Source: Streptomonospora wellingtoniae
GTDB lineage: Bacteria; Actinomycetota; Actinomycetes; Streptosporangiales; Streptosporangiaceae
Direction: 5' to 3'
DNA length: 64,000 nucleotides
Assembly: GCF_031845375.1 (NCBI RefSeq)
Contig: NZ_JAVREK010000012.1
Coordinates: 78,846-142,845 of the forward strand
The notes beneath the pieces are model-generated. The model was not told the origin of the DNA. It worked only from the letters and a program-made list of their open reading frames with translations, and searched no databases. Positions 26,759 through 38,241 of the stretch are shown in pieces. The number at the start of each line of letters is the position of its first letter. The stretch's first letter is position 1. Position numbers and translations under genes: made by a program.

Positions 26759-27068
26759 GGACGCCGTCCCCTCGCTTCTCGAACTCCACATACCAGCGCG
26801 GCCCGCCGACCCTGCGCTCCTCCTTCCCGAGCGTACTGAACGTGAGGGCCGTGGCCACGCCCTTGGCCGCGTGTCCAGAATCCCTGCTCGATCCGGCGAG
26901 TCGCGTTTTCCGATCCGTGCGGGTCTCTGCCGAAAGGGGCGGGGCGTCCGATCGGTCTGCGGGTGTCCGCTGTGGGATGGGCCGCCCGTGCGGCGGAAGG
27001 CCGGCGGTCGCCTCCAGGCGCCGCGCACCGCTTCGGAGGGGCGCGGGGACGCATCCCGGCGCCGGCCC
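26759..27068. other. 310-nt gap upstream of whiA
   Basis: No gene or distinct dyad is recognised. It presumably holds the whiA promoter on the minus strand and the 3' end of the DUF488 transcript. Confidence 0.4.
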
Positions 27069-27476
27069 CTACTGCTGCCCGGCCGCCTCGCCCCGGGTCG
27101 CCAACAGGTGGTCGCGCAGTACGAGGGCGTGGTTGTGCTCGGTGTCGCTCGCGCCGTAGAGCAGGGTGACGGTCCCCTCGGCGAGGGCGTCGCGGATCGG
27201 GCGCAGAGCCTCGGGGTTCTCGGCGAGCTCGCCGCGGTAGCGCTCGGCGAACTCGTCCCATCGGCCGGGATCGGCGTGGAACCACCGGCGCAGCCCGGTG
27301 CTCGGGGCCACGTCCTGCAGCCAGGCGTCGTAGTACAGGGAGGTCTTGCGCACACCGCGCGGCCACAGCCGGTCGACCAGGAACGCGCGGCCGGGCGGAT
27401 CCTGGCCGAGGGTGTCGCGCACGCGGATGAGGCGGATGTCGACTCCGCCGCCGTCGCCGGCCTGCTGTTCGCCCAC
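27069..27476 (-). CDS. DUF488 family protein
   Basis: About 135 aa from GTG 27476 (the start is uncertain; no good ribosome site). It shows the family hallmarks: FLVDRLWPRGVRK, YYDAWLQDVAPS, LRRWFHADPGRWDEFAERYR and VTLLYGASDTEHNHALVLRDHL. Function is unknown; members are small single-domain cytoplasmic proteins. It is inserted between yvcK and whiA in the otherwise conserved cluster. Confidence 0.85.
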   Translation of the reverse strand: MGEQQAGDGGGVDIRLIRVRDTLGQDPPGRAFLVDRLWPRGVRKTSLYYDAWLQDVAPSTGLRRWFHADPGRWDEFAERYRGELAENPEALRPIRDALAEGTVTLLYGASDTEHNHALVLRDHLLATRGEAAGQQ

Positions 27477-27590
27477 GTCGGCTGCATGCCCGCTGGCGCA
27501 CCGCGCCAACCTCCCGCATCGGGGCCCCGCGGGCACGGGCGCGCCCGGCCGCGGCCCCGCTTCCGCGCGGACGCGGGGGCGGGGCCGCGG

Positions 27591-28613
27591 TCAGTCCCGG
27601 AAGACGTCGTCGAAGGCGGCGGCGAGCAGGTCGGGGTCGTGGCGCGGCGAGCCGTCGCCCGCCGCGACGTCGCGCACGACCAGCCGGCCGCCCATCTCCT
27701 TGGCGACCTCGCCGACCCTGGTGGTGTCGCCGACGACCCCGCTGTCGGCCAGGACCGCGTCGATACCCAGGCGCGGTGCGTGCGCGGCGAGCACCTCCAG
27801 GTAGGTCTCGGGCCGGAAGCCGTCGGTCTCGCCCTTCTGCGGCGAGAGGTTCAGCGCGACCATGCGGCGGGCCCGGGTCTCGACCAGGGCCTCGGCGAGT
27901 CCGGGCACCAGCAGGTGCGGCAGCACGCTGGTGAACCAGGAGCCGGGCCCGAAGACCACCCAGTCGGCCTCGCGCACCGCCTTGACCGCCTGATGGCAGG
28001 CCGGGGGCGACTCGGGCACCAGCGAGATCGACCGCACCCGGCCGCGGGTGCTGGCGCAGGCCACCTGGCCGCGGACCGTGGTGATCTCGAAGGGGCGCGC
28101 GGGGTCGGACCCCTCGACCTCGGCGACGATGTCCAGCGGGACCGAGGACATCGGCAGCACGCGGCCGTGCGCCCCGAGCAGCTGGCCCACCCAGTCCAGA
28201 CCGGCCACGGAGTCGCCCAGCAGCTCCCACAGCGCCACGATGAGCAGGTTGCCCACCGCGTGGCCGTGCAGCTCGCCCTCGGAGCGGAAGCGGTGCTGGA
28301 CGACCTCGCTCCAGGTGTGGCCCCACTCGTCGTCGCCGCACAGCGCCGCAAGCGCCATGCGCAGGTCGCCCGGCGGCAGCACGCCGAGCTCCTCGCGCAG
28401 GCGGCCGCTGGACCCGCCGTCGTCGGCCACGGTCACGACGGCGGTCACGTCGGTGGTCACCCGGCGCAACGCGGACAGCGAGGCGTGCAAGCCGTGCCCT
28501 CCGCCCAGCGCGACGACCCGCGGCGGGCTCACGCCCGGATCGTCGGCAGCGGCACCGCCGGCCGCGGCGTCTGCCGGGCTCCCGCCGCTGTGGGCGGGGA
28601 AGTTGTCTGACAT
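27591..28613 (-). CDS. yvcK: YvcK/CofD-like gluconeogenesis factor
   Basis: 340 aa from ATG 28613. The GGGHGLHASLSALR loop, TVADDGGSSGRLR, and FGPGSWFTSVLPHLL are typical of the YvcK (UDP-sugar-binding) family related to CofD. In Bacillus it is needed for cell wall growth on gluconeogenic carbon. The N-terminal 30 residues are a low-complexity extension. It lies between rapZ and whiA in the conserved order. Confidence 0.93.
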   Translation of the reverse strand: MSDNFPAHSGGSPADAAAGGAAADDPGVSPPRVVALGGGHGLHASLSALRRVTTDVTAVVTVADDGGSSGRLREELGVLPPGDLRMALAALCGDDEWGHTWSEVVQHRFRSEGELHGHAVGNLLIVALWELLGDSVAGLDWVGQLLGAHGRVLPMSSVPLDIVAEVEGSDPARPFEITTVRGQVACASTRGRVRSISLVPESPPACHQAVKAVREADWVVFGPGSWFTSVLPHLLVPGLAEALVETRARRMVALNLSPQKGETDGFRPETYLEVLAAHAPRLGIDAVLADSGVVGDTTRVGEVAKEMGGRLVVRDVAAGDGSPRHDPDLLAAAFDDVFRD

Positions 28614-28734
28614 GTGCCTGTGGGTACCTCGTCCTCGGGTCTTCGGCGGGCGCGATCGGGCCAATGCTAGAGCGTGCCCTACCGACATCCGTGCTGATTC
28701 GCCTACGCCGCCCGGTCCGCCGCGACCGGCCGCC

Positions 28735-29634
28735 TCATTCCTGGCCGAGGTCCCGGTGGACGACGTGGACATCGAGCCCCTGCTCGCGCAGACGCTCGCC
28801 GAACTGCTCGGCCATGGCCACGCTCCGGTGCTTGCCGCCCGTACAGCCCACGGCGAAGGTCATGTAGTGCTTGCCCTCACGCTGGTACCCCTCGATCACC
28901 AGGCGCAGCACCTCGGCGTAGGAGTCGATCATCTCCTTCGCGCCGGTCTGGGCCAGCACATACTCGCGCACCGGAGCGTCGCGTCCGTTCATCGCCCGGA
29001 GCTCGGGAACCCAGTGCGGATTGGGCAGGAAGCGGCAGTCCAGCACGAGGTCGGCGTCCACCGGCAGGCCGTGCTTGTAGCCGAACGACACCAGGTTGGC
29101 GCGCGGGCGCGCCTCCTCGGCCTCGCCGAAGAAGCCGATGACCTTGGCCTTGAGTTGGTGGACGTTGAGCTGGGAGGTGTCGATGACCAGGTCGGCGGCG
29201 CCGCGGACGGCGCGAAGCGTCTCGCGCTCGCGGGCGATGCCGTCGGTGAGGCGCCCGTCGCCCTGCAGCGGGTGCGGGCGCCGCACGCTCTCGAAACGGC
29301 GCACCAGTGCGTCGTCGCCGGCCTCTAGGAACACGACGCGGGCGGCGATCCCCCGCCCGCGCAGTTCCTCGACCGTGGAGAGCAGGTCCTCGGTGAAGGC
29401 CATGCTGCGCACGTCGACGACCGCGGCCACCCGCGGCACCGCCCCCTGGGTTCGCCCGGCCAGGTCGATCATGGTCGGCAGCAGCCCCGGCGGCAGATTG
29501 TCGACGACGAACCAGTCCAGGTCCTCGAGTGCGCGCGCGGCGGTGCTGCGACCGGCGCCCGACATTCCGGTGACGACGACGATCTCGGGCGGGAGCTCCC
29601 CGCTGAGACTGCTTGTCGGCTGTTCATCCCCCAT
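28735..29634 (-). CDS. rapZ: RNase adapter RapZ, nucleotide-binding
   Basis: 299 aa from ATG 29634, which overlaps the uvrC stop by 11 nt (the longer ATG 29694 start would overlap by 71 nt). Walker A GMSGAGRSTAA and the conserved LVSFGYKHGLP, DCRFLPNPHW and GCTGGKHRSV blocks define the family. In E. coli RapZ binds GlcN6P-linked small RNAs; in actinobacteria its role is less clear. Confidence 0.95.
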   Translation of the reverse strand: MGDEQPTSSLSGELPPEIVVVTGMSGAGRSTAARALEDLDWFVVDNLPPGLLPTMIDLAGRTQGAVPRVAAVVDVRSMAFTEDLLSTVEELRGRGIAARVVFLEAGDDALVRRFESVRRPHPLQGDGRLTDGIARERETLRAVRGAADLVIDTSQLNVHQLKAKVIGFFGEAEEARPRANLVSFGYKHGLPVDADLVLDCRFLPNPHWVPELRAMNGRDAPVREYVLAQTGAKEMIDSYAEVLRLVIEGYQREGKHYMTFAVGCTGGKHRSVAMAEQFGERLREQGLDVHVVHRDLGQE

Positions 29635-31768
29635 TGTGCTGACCACTTCCGTCTGCCGCGCCGCTTTCCCCCGTGCGGACCCCGCCCCTGTCATGGTTTC
29701 CTTCCCGCTCCTGGCCGGAGAGCCGCGCGTGGATGACTCCGGCGGTGGTCTTGCCGATGCCGGGCACCTGGGCGATCTCCTCCTCAGTGGCCGCAGCCAG
29801 CTTCTTGACCGACCCGAAGTGCTTGAGCAGCGCGCTGCGCCGCGCGGGCCCCAGGCCGGGGACCTCGTCGAGCGCGCTGCCGGTGAGAGCCTTGGCGCGC
29901 TTCTGGCGGTGATAGGTGATGGCGAACCGGTGGGCCTCGTCGCGGACGCGCTGGAGCATGTAGAGCCCCTCGCCCGTGCGCGGCAGGATCACCGGATCGT
30001 CGTCGTCGGGCAGCCACACCTCTTCGAGCCGCTTGGCCAGCCCGCACACCGCGATGTCGTCGATGCCGAGGTCGTCCAGGGCCCGCCGCGCGGCCTGGAC
30101 CTGCGGCCGGCCTCCGTCGACAACTACCAGGTTAGGGGGATAGGCGAACTTGGACGTCGCCTGCCGGTCGGTTTCGCCCTCGGGAGAGCCCGCAGCGCCG
30201 GGGGCGGCCGCCGGGTCCGGCCCGTCCGCGCCCCCGTCGGCCGGGACGGCACCGGCGCCCTCGCCCTCGTCTCCGTCGACCTCGGCGCCGAGCCTGTCGA
30301 GCTCGCCGGTGCGGCGGCTCTCCTCGAGATAGCGGGCGAACCGGCGCCTGAGGACCTCGTACATCGAGGCGACGTCGTTCTGCTCGGCGCCCTGGGCGCG
30401 CCCGGAGCCGCGGATGCTGAAGCGGCGGTACTCCGATTTGCGGGCCAGACCGTCCTCGAACACCACCATGGAGGCGACCACGTGCTCGCCCATGAGGTTG
30501 GACACGTCGAAGCACTCGATGCGCAGCGGAGCCTCGTCGAGCCCCAGTGCCTCCTGGATCTCGCTCAGCGCACGGCTGCGCGTGGTGAGGTCGCCGGCGC
30601 GCTGGGTCTTGTGCCGGGCCAGCGCCTGGTGGGCGTTCTTGGCGACGGTCTCCAACAGGGTCTTCTTGTCGCCGCGCTGGGGTACGCGCAGGTCGACGGC
30701 GGAGCCGCGGCGCCCACTGAGCCATTCGACCACGGCGTCGCGGTCGGCCGGCTCGGCCGAGACCAGCACCTCGCGCGGGATCGCCGCGCCGCCGGGTCCG
30801 TCCTCGCCGTCGGCCCGTCCGCCCGGCTCGCCGCCGTTGCCGTAGGTCTGGGCGAGGAAGCGCTCGACGAGCTCGCCGGTGCCCACGTCCTCGACCTTGT
30901 CGACGACCCAGCCCCGCTGGCCGCGGATGCGCCCGCCGCGGACGTAGAAGACCTGGGCGGCGGCCTCCAACTGGTCCTCGGCCAGGGCGATGACGTCGCA
31001 GTCGGTGGAGTCGCCCAGCACGACCGCCTGCTTCTCCAGCGCCGTGCGCAGCGCCTGGATGTCGTCGCGGATGCGCGCGGCCTTCTCGTACTCCTGGTCC
31101 GCGGCGGACTCGCGCATGCGCTCCTCCAGCCTGCGGATGAAGCGGCTGGTGTCGCCGGCCATGAAGGAGCAGAAGTCCTCGGCGAGGCGGCGGTGCTCCT
31201 CGGCGTCGACGCGGCCGACGCAGGGCGCCGAGCACTTGTCGATGTAGCCCAGCAGGCAGGGCCGCCCGGCGTTGCGGGCACTGCGGAAGACCCCCGCCGA
31301 GCACGTGCGCACGGGGAAGACGCGCAGCAGCAGGTCGACGGTCTCGCGGATGGCCCAGGCGTGGCCGTAGGGGCCGAAGTAGCGCACACCCTTGCGCTTG
31401 GCGCCGCGCATCACCTGGACGCGGGGGACGTCCTCGTTCATGGTGACCGCGAGGTAGGGGTAGCTCTTGTCGTCGCGGTACTTGACGTTGAACCGGGGGT
31501 CGTACTCCTTGATCCAGGAGTACTCCAGCTGGAGGGCCTCGACCTCGGTTCCCACCACGGTCCAGTCGACGTCGGCCGCGGTCGAGACCATCGTCTGGGT
31601 GCGGGGGTGCAGCGCCGCGAAGTCCTGGAAGTAGGACGAGAGCCGCGCGCGCAGGTTCTTCGCCTTGCCCACGTAGATGACCCGCCCGGTGCCGTCGCGG
31701 AACCGGTAGACCCCCGGCGAGGTGGGGATCGAACCGGGGCGGGGACGAAGGTGGGATTGGGCTGCCAT
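29624..31768 (-). CDS. uvrC: UvrABC endonuclease subunit C
   Basis: 714 aa, start ATG 31768. It makes both incisions in nucleotide-excision repair. Domains in order: GIY-YIG nuclease (SPGVYRFRDGTGRVIYVGKA), cysteine cluster (CSAGVFRSARNAGRPCLLGY), UVR motif near residue 210, RNase H-like endonuclease with VVVDGGRPQV, and two C-terminal helix-hairpin-helix motifs (VPGLGPARRSALLKHFG, QVPGIGKTTAGVI). A long acidic, low-complexity insert of about 60 residues interrupts the RNase H domain. First gene of the uvrC-rapZ-yvcK run. Confidence 0.95.
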   Translation of the reverse strand: MAAQSHLRPRPGSIPTSPGVYRFRDGTGRVIYVGKAKNLRARLSSYFQDFAALHPRTQTMVSTAADVDWTVVGTEVEALQLEYSWIKEYDPRFNVKYRDDKSYPYLAVTMNEDVPRVQVMRGAKRKGVRYFGPYGHAWAIRETVDLLLRVFPVRTCSAGVFRSARNAGRPCLLGYIDKCSAPCVGRVDAEEHRRLAEDFCSFMAGDTSRFIRRLEERMRESAADQEYEKAARIRDDIQALRTALEKQAVVLGDSTDCDVIALAEDQLEAAAQVFYVRGGRIRGQRGWVVDKVEDVGTGELVERFLAQTYGNGGEPGGRADGEDGPGGAAIPREVLVSAEPADRDAVVEWLSGRRGSAVDLRVPQRGDKKTLLETVAKNAHQALARHKTQRAGDLTTRSRALSEIQEALGLDEAPLRIECFDVSNLMGEHVVASMVVFEDGLARKSEYRRFSIRGSGRAQGAEQNDVASMYEVLRRRFARYLEESRRTGELDRLGAEVDGDEGEGAGAVPADGGADGPDPAAAPGAAGSPEGETDRQATSKFAYPPNLVVVDGGRPQVQAARRALDDLGIDDIAVCGLAKRLEEVWLPDDDDPVILPRTGEGLYMLQRVRDEAHRFAITYHRQKRAKALTGSALDEVPGLGPARRSALLKHFGSVKKLAAATEEEIAQVPGIGKTTAGVIHARLSGQEREGNHDRGGVRTGESGAADGSGQHNGG

Positions 31769-32022
31769 GGCTCCATTGTCGTCGGCCGCGGGGGTGTTCG
31801 GCCACTCGGCGGGCGGCCTGTGGACGATCGCGTTGGGGACCAAAGGCCTGTTCTGCAACCGGTTCCGGGGGTCAGCCGGGCTCCGCGTCTAAGCTGTGGA
31901 CGGCCCCCCGGACCGGACCAAGCATGGGCTTGATCACGGACCAAACGTCACGATTCGGTATCCACGTGGTCTAGTTTGGCGGGTACCGACCGCATCATCT
32001 GAGAGCGAGGGAGGCTCTTTCC

Positions 32023-33222
32023 GTGAGCTTCGCGCAATGGACCGGGATCGGCGTCGCCGTCCTGATCGCGGTCCTCATGGTGACGGTGGCGCACTGGCTG
32101 CTCACCCACCAGCTCACCAAGGTGTCGCCGCTGGCCAGGCCGCTGGTCCGGCACTGCCGGGTCTCGGCCTATGCGGCCGCGATGGTCGTCGGCGTCAACA
32201 TCTCCCTGCCCGCCCGCGACGAGATGACCGACCGGGCGCTCTTCCCGATCATCGACCACTTCATGACGATCCTGATGATCGGGACGATGACGTGGTTCGC
32301 GCTGGGCGTCGCCTATGCCGTGACCGACACGGTGCTGGACAGGCTCGCCGACAACAACGGCGACGACGACCACCACTCGCGGCGACTGCAGACCCAGGTA
32401 CGCCTGCTGCGGCGCATCGCCGCGTCGATCATCGGCGTACTGGCCTTCGCGGCGATCCTGTTCACCTTCCCCGCAGTCCAGGGGCTGGGCGCAGGGCTGC
32501 TGGCTTCGGCGGGACTGCTGTCGGTCGTGGCGGGCATAGCCGCGCAGTCGACCCTCGGCAACATCTTCGCCGGCCTCCAGCTGGCGTTCAGCAACGCGCT
32601 GCGGATCAACGACGTCGTCGTCTTCCAGGGCGAGTGGGGCCGCGTCGAGGAGCTCAGCCTCACCATGGTCACCATCCGCATGTGGGATGAGCGCCGGCTG
32701 GTGGTGCCGGTCTCCTACTTCGCGACCACCCCCTTCGAGAACTGGACCAAGCAGGGCGCCTCCATCACCGGCTGGGTGCTGTTCCAGGTCGACTGGGAGG
32801 CCCCCATCGGCAAGATCCGCGATGAGGTCGGCGCCTACGTCAAGCACCACCCCCTCTGGGACGGCCGCCGCTGGTCGCTGCAGGCCACCGACATCCTCGA
32901 CGACGGGATCGTGCAGCTGCGCGCGGTGGTCACCACCGCCGACTCCGACGCGCGCTGGGACCTGTGCTGCGACCTGCGTGAGCACCTGATCACCTACATC
33001 AACGAGTACATCCCCCGGGCGCTGCCCCGCCGCCGCACCGAGTTCCTCACCGCCCAGGAGGCCGAGCCGTACGCCGCGGTGTTCCCCGACTCCGCGGTCC
33101 GGCGCCCCCGCGCCGAGCAGACCGGCTCTCCCGGCCCCGACGGCTCTCTCTCGGCCGGGCCCCAGGGCGGCTCGCAGACCCGCGACGGTGACGGCGACGG
33201 CTCCTCCGACGCCGACGGTTGA
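32023..33222 (+). CDS. MscS-family mechanosensitive channel
   Basis: 399 aa from GTG 32023, GGGAGG upstream. Four membrane segments at about 7-27, 45-63, 85-107 and 140-165 lead into the MscS pore helix, with SVVAGIAAQSTLGNIFAG near 167-184, and the soluble beta domain (DVVVFQGEWGRVEELSLTMV). The C-terminal 60 residues are disordered. It probably protects against osmotic down-shock. A TAGTTT -10 candidate lies at 31972-31977. It is divergent from uvrC. Confidence 0.88.
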   Translation: MSFAQWTGIGVAVLIAVLMVTVAHWLLTHQLTKVSPLARPLVRHCRVSAYAAAMVVGVNISLPARDEMTDRALFPIIDHFMTILMIGTMTWFALGVAYAVTDTVLDRLADNNGDDDHHSRRLQTQVRLLRRIAASIIGVLAFAAILFTFPAVQGLGAGLLASAGLLSVVAGIAAQSTLGNIFAGLQLAFSNALRINDVVVFQGEWGRVEELSLTMVTIRMWDERRLVVPVSYFATTPFENWTKQGASITGWVLFQVDWEAPIGKIRDEVGAYVKHHPLWDGRRWSLQATDILDDGIVQLRAVVTTADSDARWDLCCDLREHLITYINEYIPRALPRRRTEFLTAQEAEPYAAVFPDSAVRRPRAEQTGSPGPDGSLSAGPQGGSQTRDGDGDGSSDADG

Positions 33223-33265
33223 GCCCTCGGCGGCGGGGGCCCCGCAGCTGTACCCGGCACAGCGC

Positions 33266-33331
33266 CGTCGATCTTGCAGCCATCGCAACTGGAAATCGTT
33301 TTCCTTCACGACGGCTACAAGATCAACGGGG
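33266..33331. repeat. Dispersed palindromic element, copy B
   Basis: On the minus strand this copy differs from copy A at only a handful of positions across about 62 nt. Outer arms are 33270-33280 and 33314-33324, with ACTGGAAATCGTTTTCC inside. It lies between the convergent 3' ends of the MscS and Rieske genes. Confidence 0.85.
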
Positions 33332-33346
33332 TTCGAGCGCTGCGGG

Positions 33347-33790
33347 CTAGGCCCCCCGCTCCTTCTCGTCGAGGACGATGTCGGTGCCCTCGACCGTGAT
33401 CGAGAGCCGCTCCAGCGGACTGTCGGCCGGACCGTGGCGCACCTCGCCGGTGGCGATGTCGAACTCGCTGCCGTGGCAGAGGCAGTGGATGTTGCGCTCG
33501 ACCTCCTGGATCGTGCAGCCCGCGTGCGTGCACACGGCGCTGAACGCCTTGAAGTCGCCCTCCTCGGGCTGGGTGACGACCAGCTTGCCCTTGACGACAA
33601 CGCTTCCCCCGCCCACCGGAACGTCTCCGGTCTGGGCCACCACGGTTCCCCGCAGCGCGTCGTAGGGTTCGGGCCCGCCCTCGCCGGATCCGCAGGCGGT
33701 CGCACCGAGCGCGGCGGCACCGGCGGCTCCCGCGGCACCGATCAGCCTGCGCCTGCTGATCCCGCCGGCGCACCCCAGCCCCGCGCACAT
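33347..33790 (-). CDS. Tat-exported Rieske iron-sulphur protein
   Basis: 147 aa from ATG 33790, chosen for the GGAGGGGAG ribosome site (ATG 33820 is possible). It has a twin-arginine signal ISRRRLIGAAGAAGAAALG with a lipobox-like ATAC ending at C33, so it is probably an exported lipoprotein. The Rieske cluster ligands are C87 and H89 in CTHAGC and C103 and H106 in CLCHGS, with C92 and C105 placed to form the usual disulphide. It is not part of a cytochrome bc operon; the electron partner is unknown. A TACTAC/GTAGTA dyad precedes it. Confidence 0.9.
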   Translation of the reverse strand: MCAGLGCAGGISRRRLIGAAGAAGAAALGATACGSGEGGPEPYDALRGTVVAQTGDVPVGGGSVVVKGKLVVTQPEEGDFKAFSAVCTHAGCTIQEVERNIHCLCHGSEFDIATGEVRHGPADSPLERLSITVEGTDIVLDEKERGA

Positions 33791-33820
33791 GACACCGCTC
33801 CCCTCCTCGACTCTCCTCAT

Positions 33821-33837
33821 TACTACGAACTGTAGTA
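33821..33837. promoter_or_regulatory. TACTAC-N5-GTAGTA operator upstream of Rieske gene
   Basis: A perfect 6-bp inverted repeat (33821-33826 and 33832-33837), 31 nt upstream of the chosen start. It resembles operators of the BlaI/MecI/CopY repressor family (TACTAC...GTAGTA), which suggests control by copper or another inducer through a repressor encoded elsewhere. Confidence 0.5.
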
Positions 33838-33906
33838 CCGGTCCGGACGTGCCTCGTCCCCAGGGGCCCCGGAGCCCCGGAGCGGCCCGCCGCAGGACAC
33901 TCGGCC

Positions 33907-34533
33907 TCAGTCCGTGCGCACGACGACCGTGCCGGCGACCTTGTCGTGGAGGGCCTGGCGGTTGGGGCGGTCCCACAGCGGCCACAGGACGCACGGCACG
34001 AGCATCAGCATCAGGCACAGGAACGCCCAGCCCGCGCTCCCGGCGGCCAGGTTCGCGAGATTGAACACCGCGGCCCGCGCCGCCATCGACGCCACGGGGA
34101 TGGGTCCCTGGCGGCCCGCGCCGTCCAACGGTGCGACCCGCAGCCCCATCAGGTGTTTGCCCAGGGTCCGGCGCCACCGGTGGACGCACACGGTCTCGTA
34201 GGCCACGAACATGACGAACCCGACGAGCCCGTAGACGATCCCGGAGTTGCGCTCGACGGCCTCGCCGTAGCCCGAGAGCGACTGCGCTCCCGCCCACACC
34301 AGCGACACGAGCACCGCGAGGACGGCGACGGGAACGCCGACGGCCAGCCCGTCGACGGTCCGCGCGACGGCGCGCCGGCCCCAGGAGGCCAGCCGGTAGC
34401 GCTCCTGCTCTCCCACCGGGCCGACGGCCTCGGCGGGCGGCACGTACGGCGGCGGATGCGGCCGGTGGGGCGGCGGCCGACCGCTGTCCCCAGGCGCGGT
34501 CGTGCCGTCGTTCCAGTGCGGCGGGAAGCTCAT
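33907..34533 (-). CDS. RDD-family membrane protein
   Basis: 208 aa from ATG 34533 with AAGGAGG upstream. A proline/histidine-rich N-terminal 50 residues is followed by the RDD domain: WGRRAVARTVDGLAVGVPVA, a second membrane helix near 115-135 and the RRTLGKHLMGLRV motif, then a last pair of helices. It ends VAGTVVVRTD. Function is unknown. It forms a tandem pair with the next RDD gene (49 nt upstream). Confidence 0.85.
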   Translation of the reverse strand: MSFPPHWNDGTTAPGDSGRPPPHRPHPPPYVPPAEAVGPVGEQERYRLASWGRRAVARTVDGLAVGVPVAVLAVLVSLVWAGAQSLSGYGEAVERNSGIVYGLVGFVMFVAYETVCVHRWRRTLGKHLMGLRVAPLDGAGRQGPIPVASMAARAAVFNLANLAAGSAGWAFLCLMLMLVPCVLWPLWDRPNRQALHDKVAGTVVVRTD

Positions 34534-34582
34534 CGGAACCGGTACCTCCTTGCGCGCCGCCGGCATCGGCGGCGGTTCGACC

Positions 34583-35122
34583 CTACCGGCCGGAGGGCCC
34601 GCTCCCGCGGGGATCGGTCCCTCCGGCCGGGCCGGTGACGACCGCGGTCCCGCCCGCCTTGTCGTGCAGTCCGCGGTGCCGCGGGCGGTCGAAGAACGCG
34701 GAGATCACGGCGTACACGGACACCATGAGTGCGAGGTAGTTCACGATCGGAACGAAGTTGAGCAGCACGGAGGCGTAGAGGACGACCGAGCGCTTGAGCA
34801 CCGCGGACACGGGCGCGCGCGGCGCGCCCACGGCGGGGTCGGCGCCGACGACACGCAGCCGCAGGTAGAGCTTGCCCGGGGTGGCGCCGTAGACAGCCGT
34901 GAAGGCGGCCTCGTAGGCGAGATAGAGCGCGAACAGTCCCACCGAGAGGACGAGCCCCGGCAGCACCTCCATGCGCGTCGGGTTCTCGGCCCCGGGCACG
35001 GTGGTGACCACCAGCGCCGAGAACAGCATCGCGATCCCGGCGAGCACGACGACGTCGATCAGCCTGGCGGCCACGCGCCGTACGAGCCGGGCCGGGCGCT
35101 CGGCGGGGGTGTCCTCGCTCAT
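34583..35122 (-). CDS. RDD-family membrane protein
   Basis: 179 aa, start ATG 35122 after GGAGGAG. It shows RRVAARLIDVVVLAGIAMLF, three further membrane segments, GATPGKLYLRLRVVG (the third RDD block) and RGLHDKAGGTAVV at the end, as in its neighbour. The pair could form a hetero-oligomer; no substrate is known. It lies 48 nt after uvrA. Confidence 0.85.
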   Translation of the reverse strand: MSEDTPAERPARLVRRVAARLIDVVVLAGIAMLFSALVVTTVPGAENPTRMEVLPGLVLSVGLFALYLAYEAAFTAVYGATPGKLYLRLRVVGADPAVGAPRAPVSAVLKRSVVLYASVLLNFVPIVNYLALMVSVYAVISAFFDRPRHRGLHDKAGGTAVVTGPAGGTDPRGSGPSGR

Positions 35123-35170
35123 GGACGGGCTCCTCCTGGGCGGACGCGCCGGCGGTCGGCGCTGGGAGGA

Positions 35171-38005
<2,835 letters not shown>

Positions 38006-38241
38006 GTGCTTCTTCACCCTTCGGCATCGGCTCGCGCGTGCGGCGGCGCACGCAAGGCCCGGGCCCGCGCCGGGCGCGCTGCGGCTCGCCGGGGAGTGCG
38101 GTATCGGCGCAGGGCGCCGCCGGGCCCCGGGCCTCTTACGGTAACGACTCGGCGCCGGAGAAACTTCCGCATCGGGCACCGCCCCCCGACGGCGGACCGC
38201 CGGGGGACCACACTATAGCCGAACAGCCGTTCGATCGACGA

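Noticed and set aside
31967..31974. Second DasR-like site TGGTCTAG upstream of the MscS gene
   Set aside because: Only half of the palindrome is present; it overlaps a plausible -10 (TAGTTT) instead.
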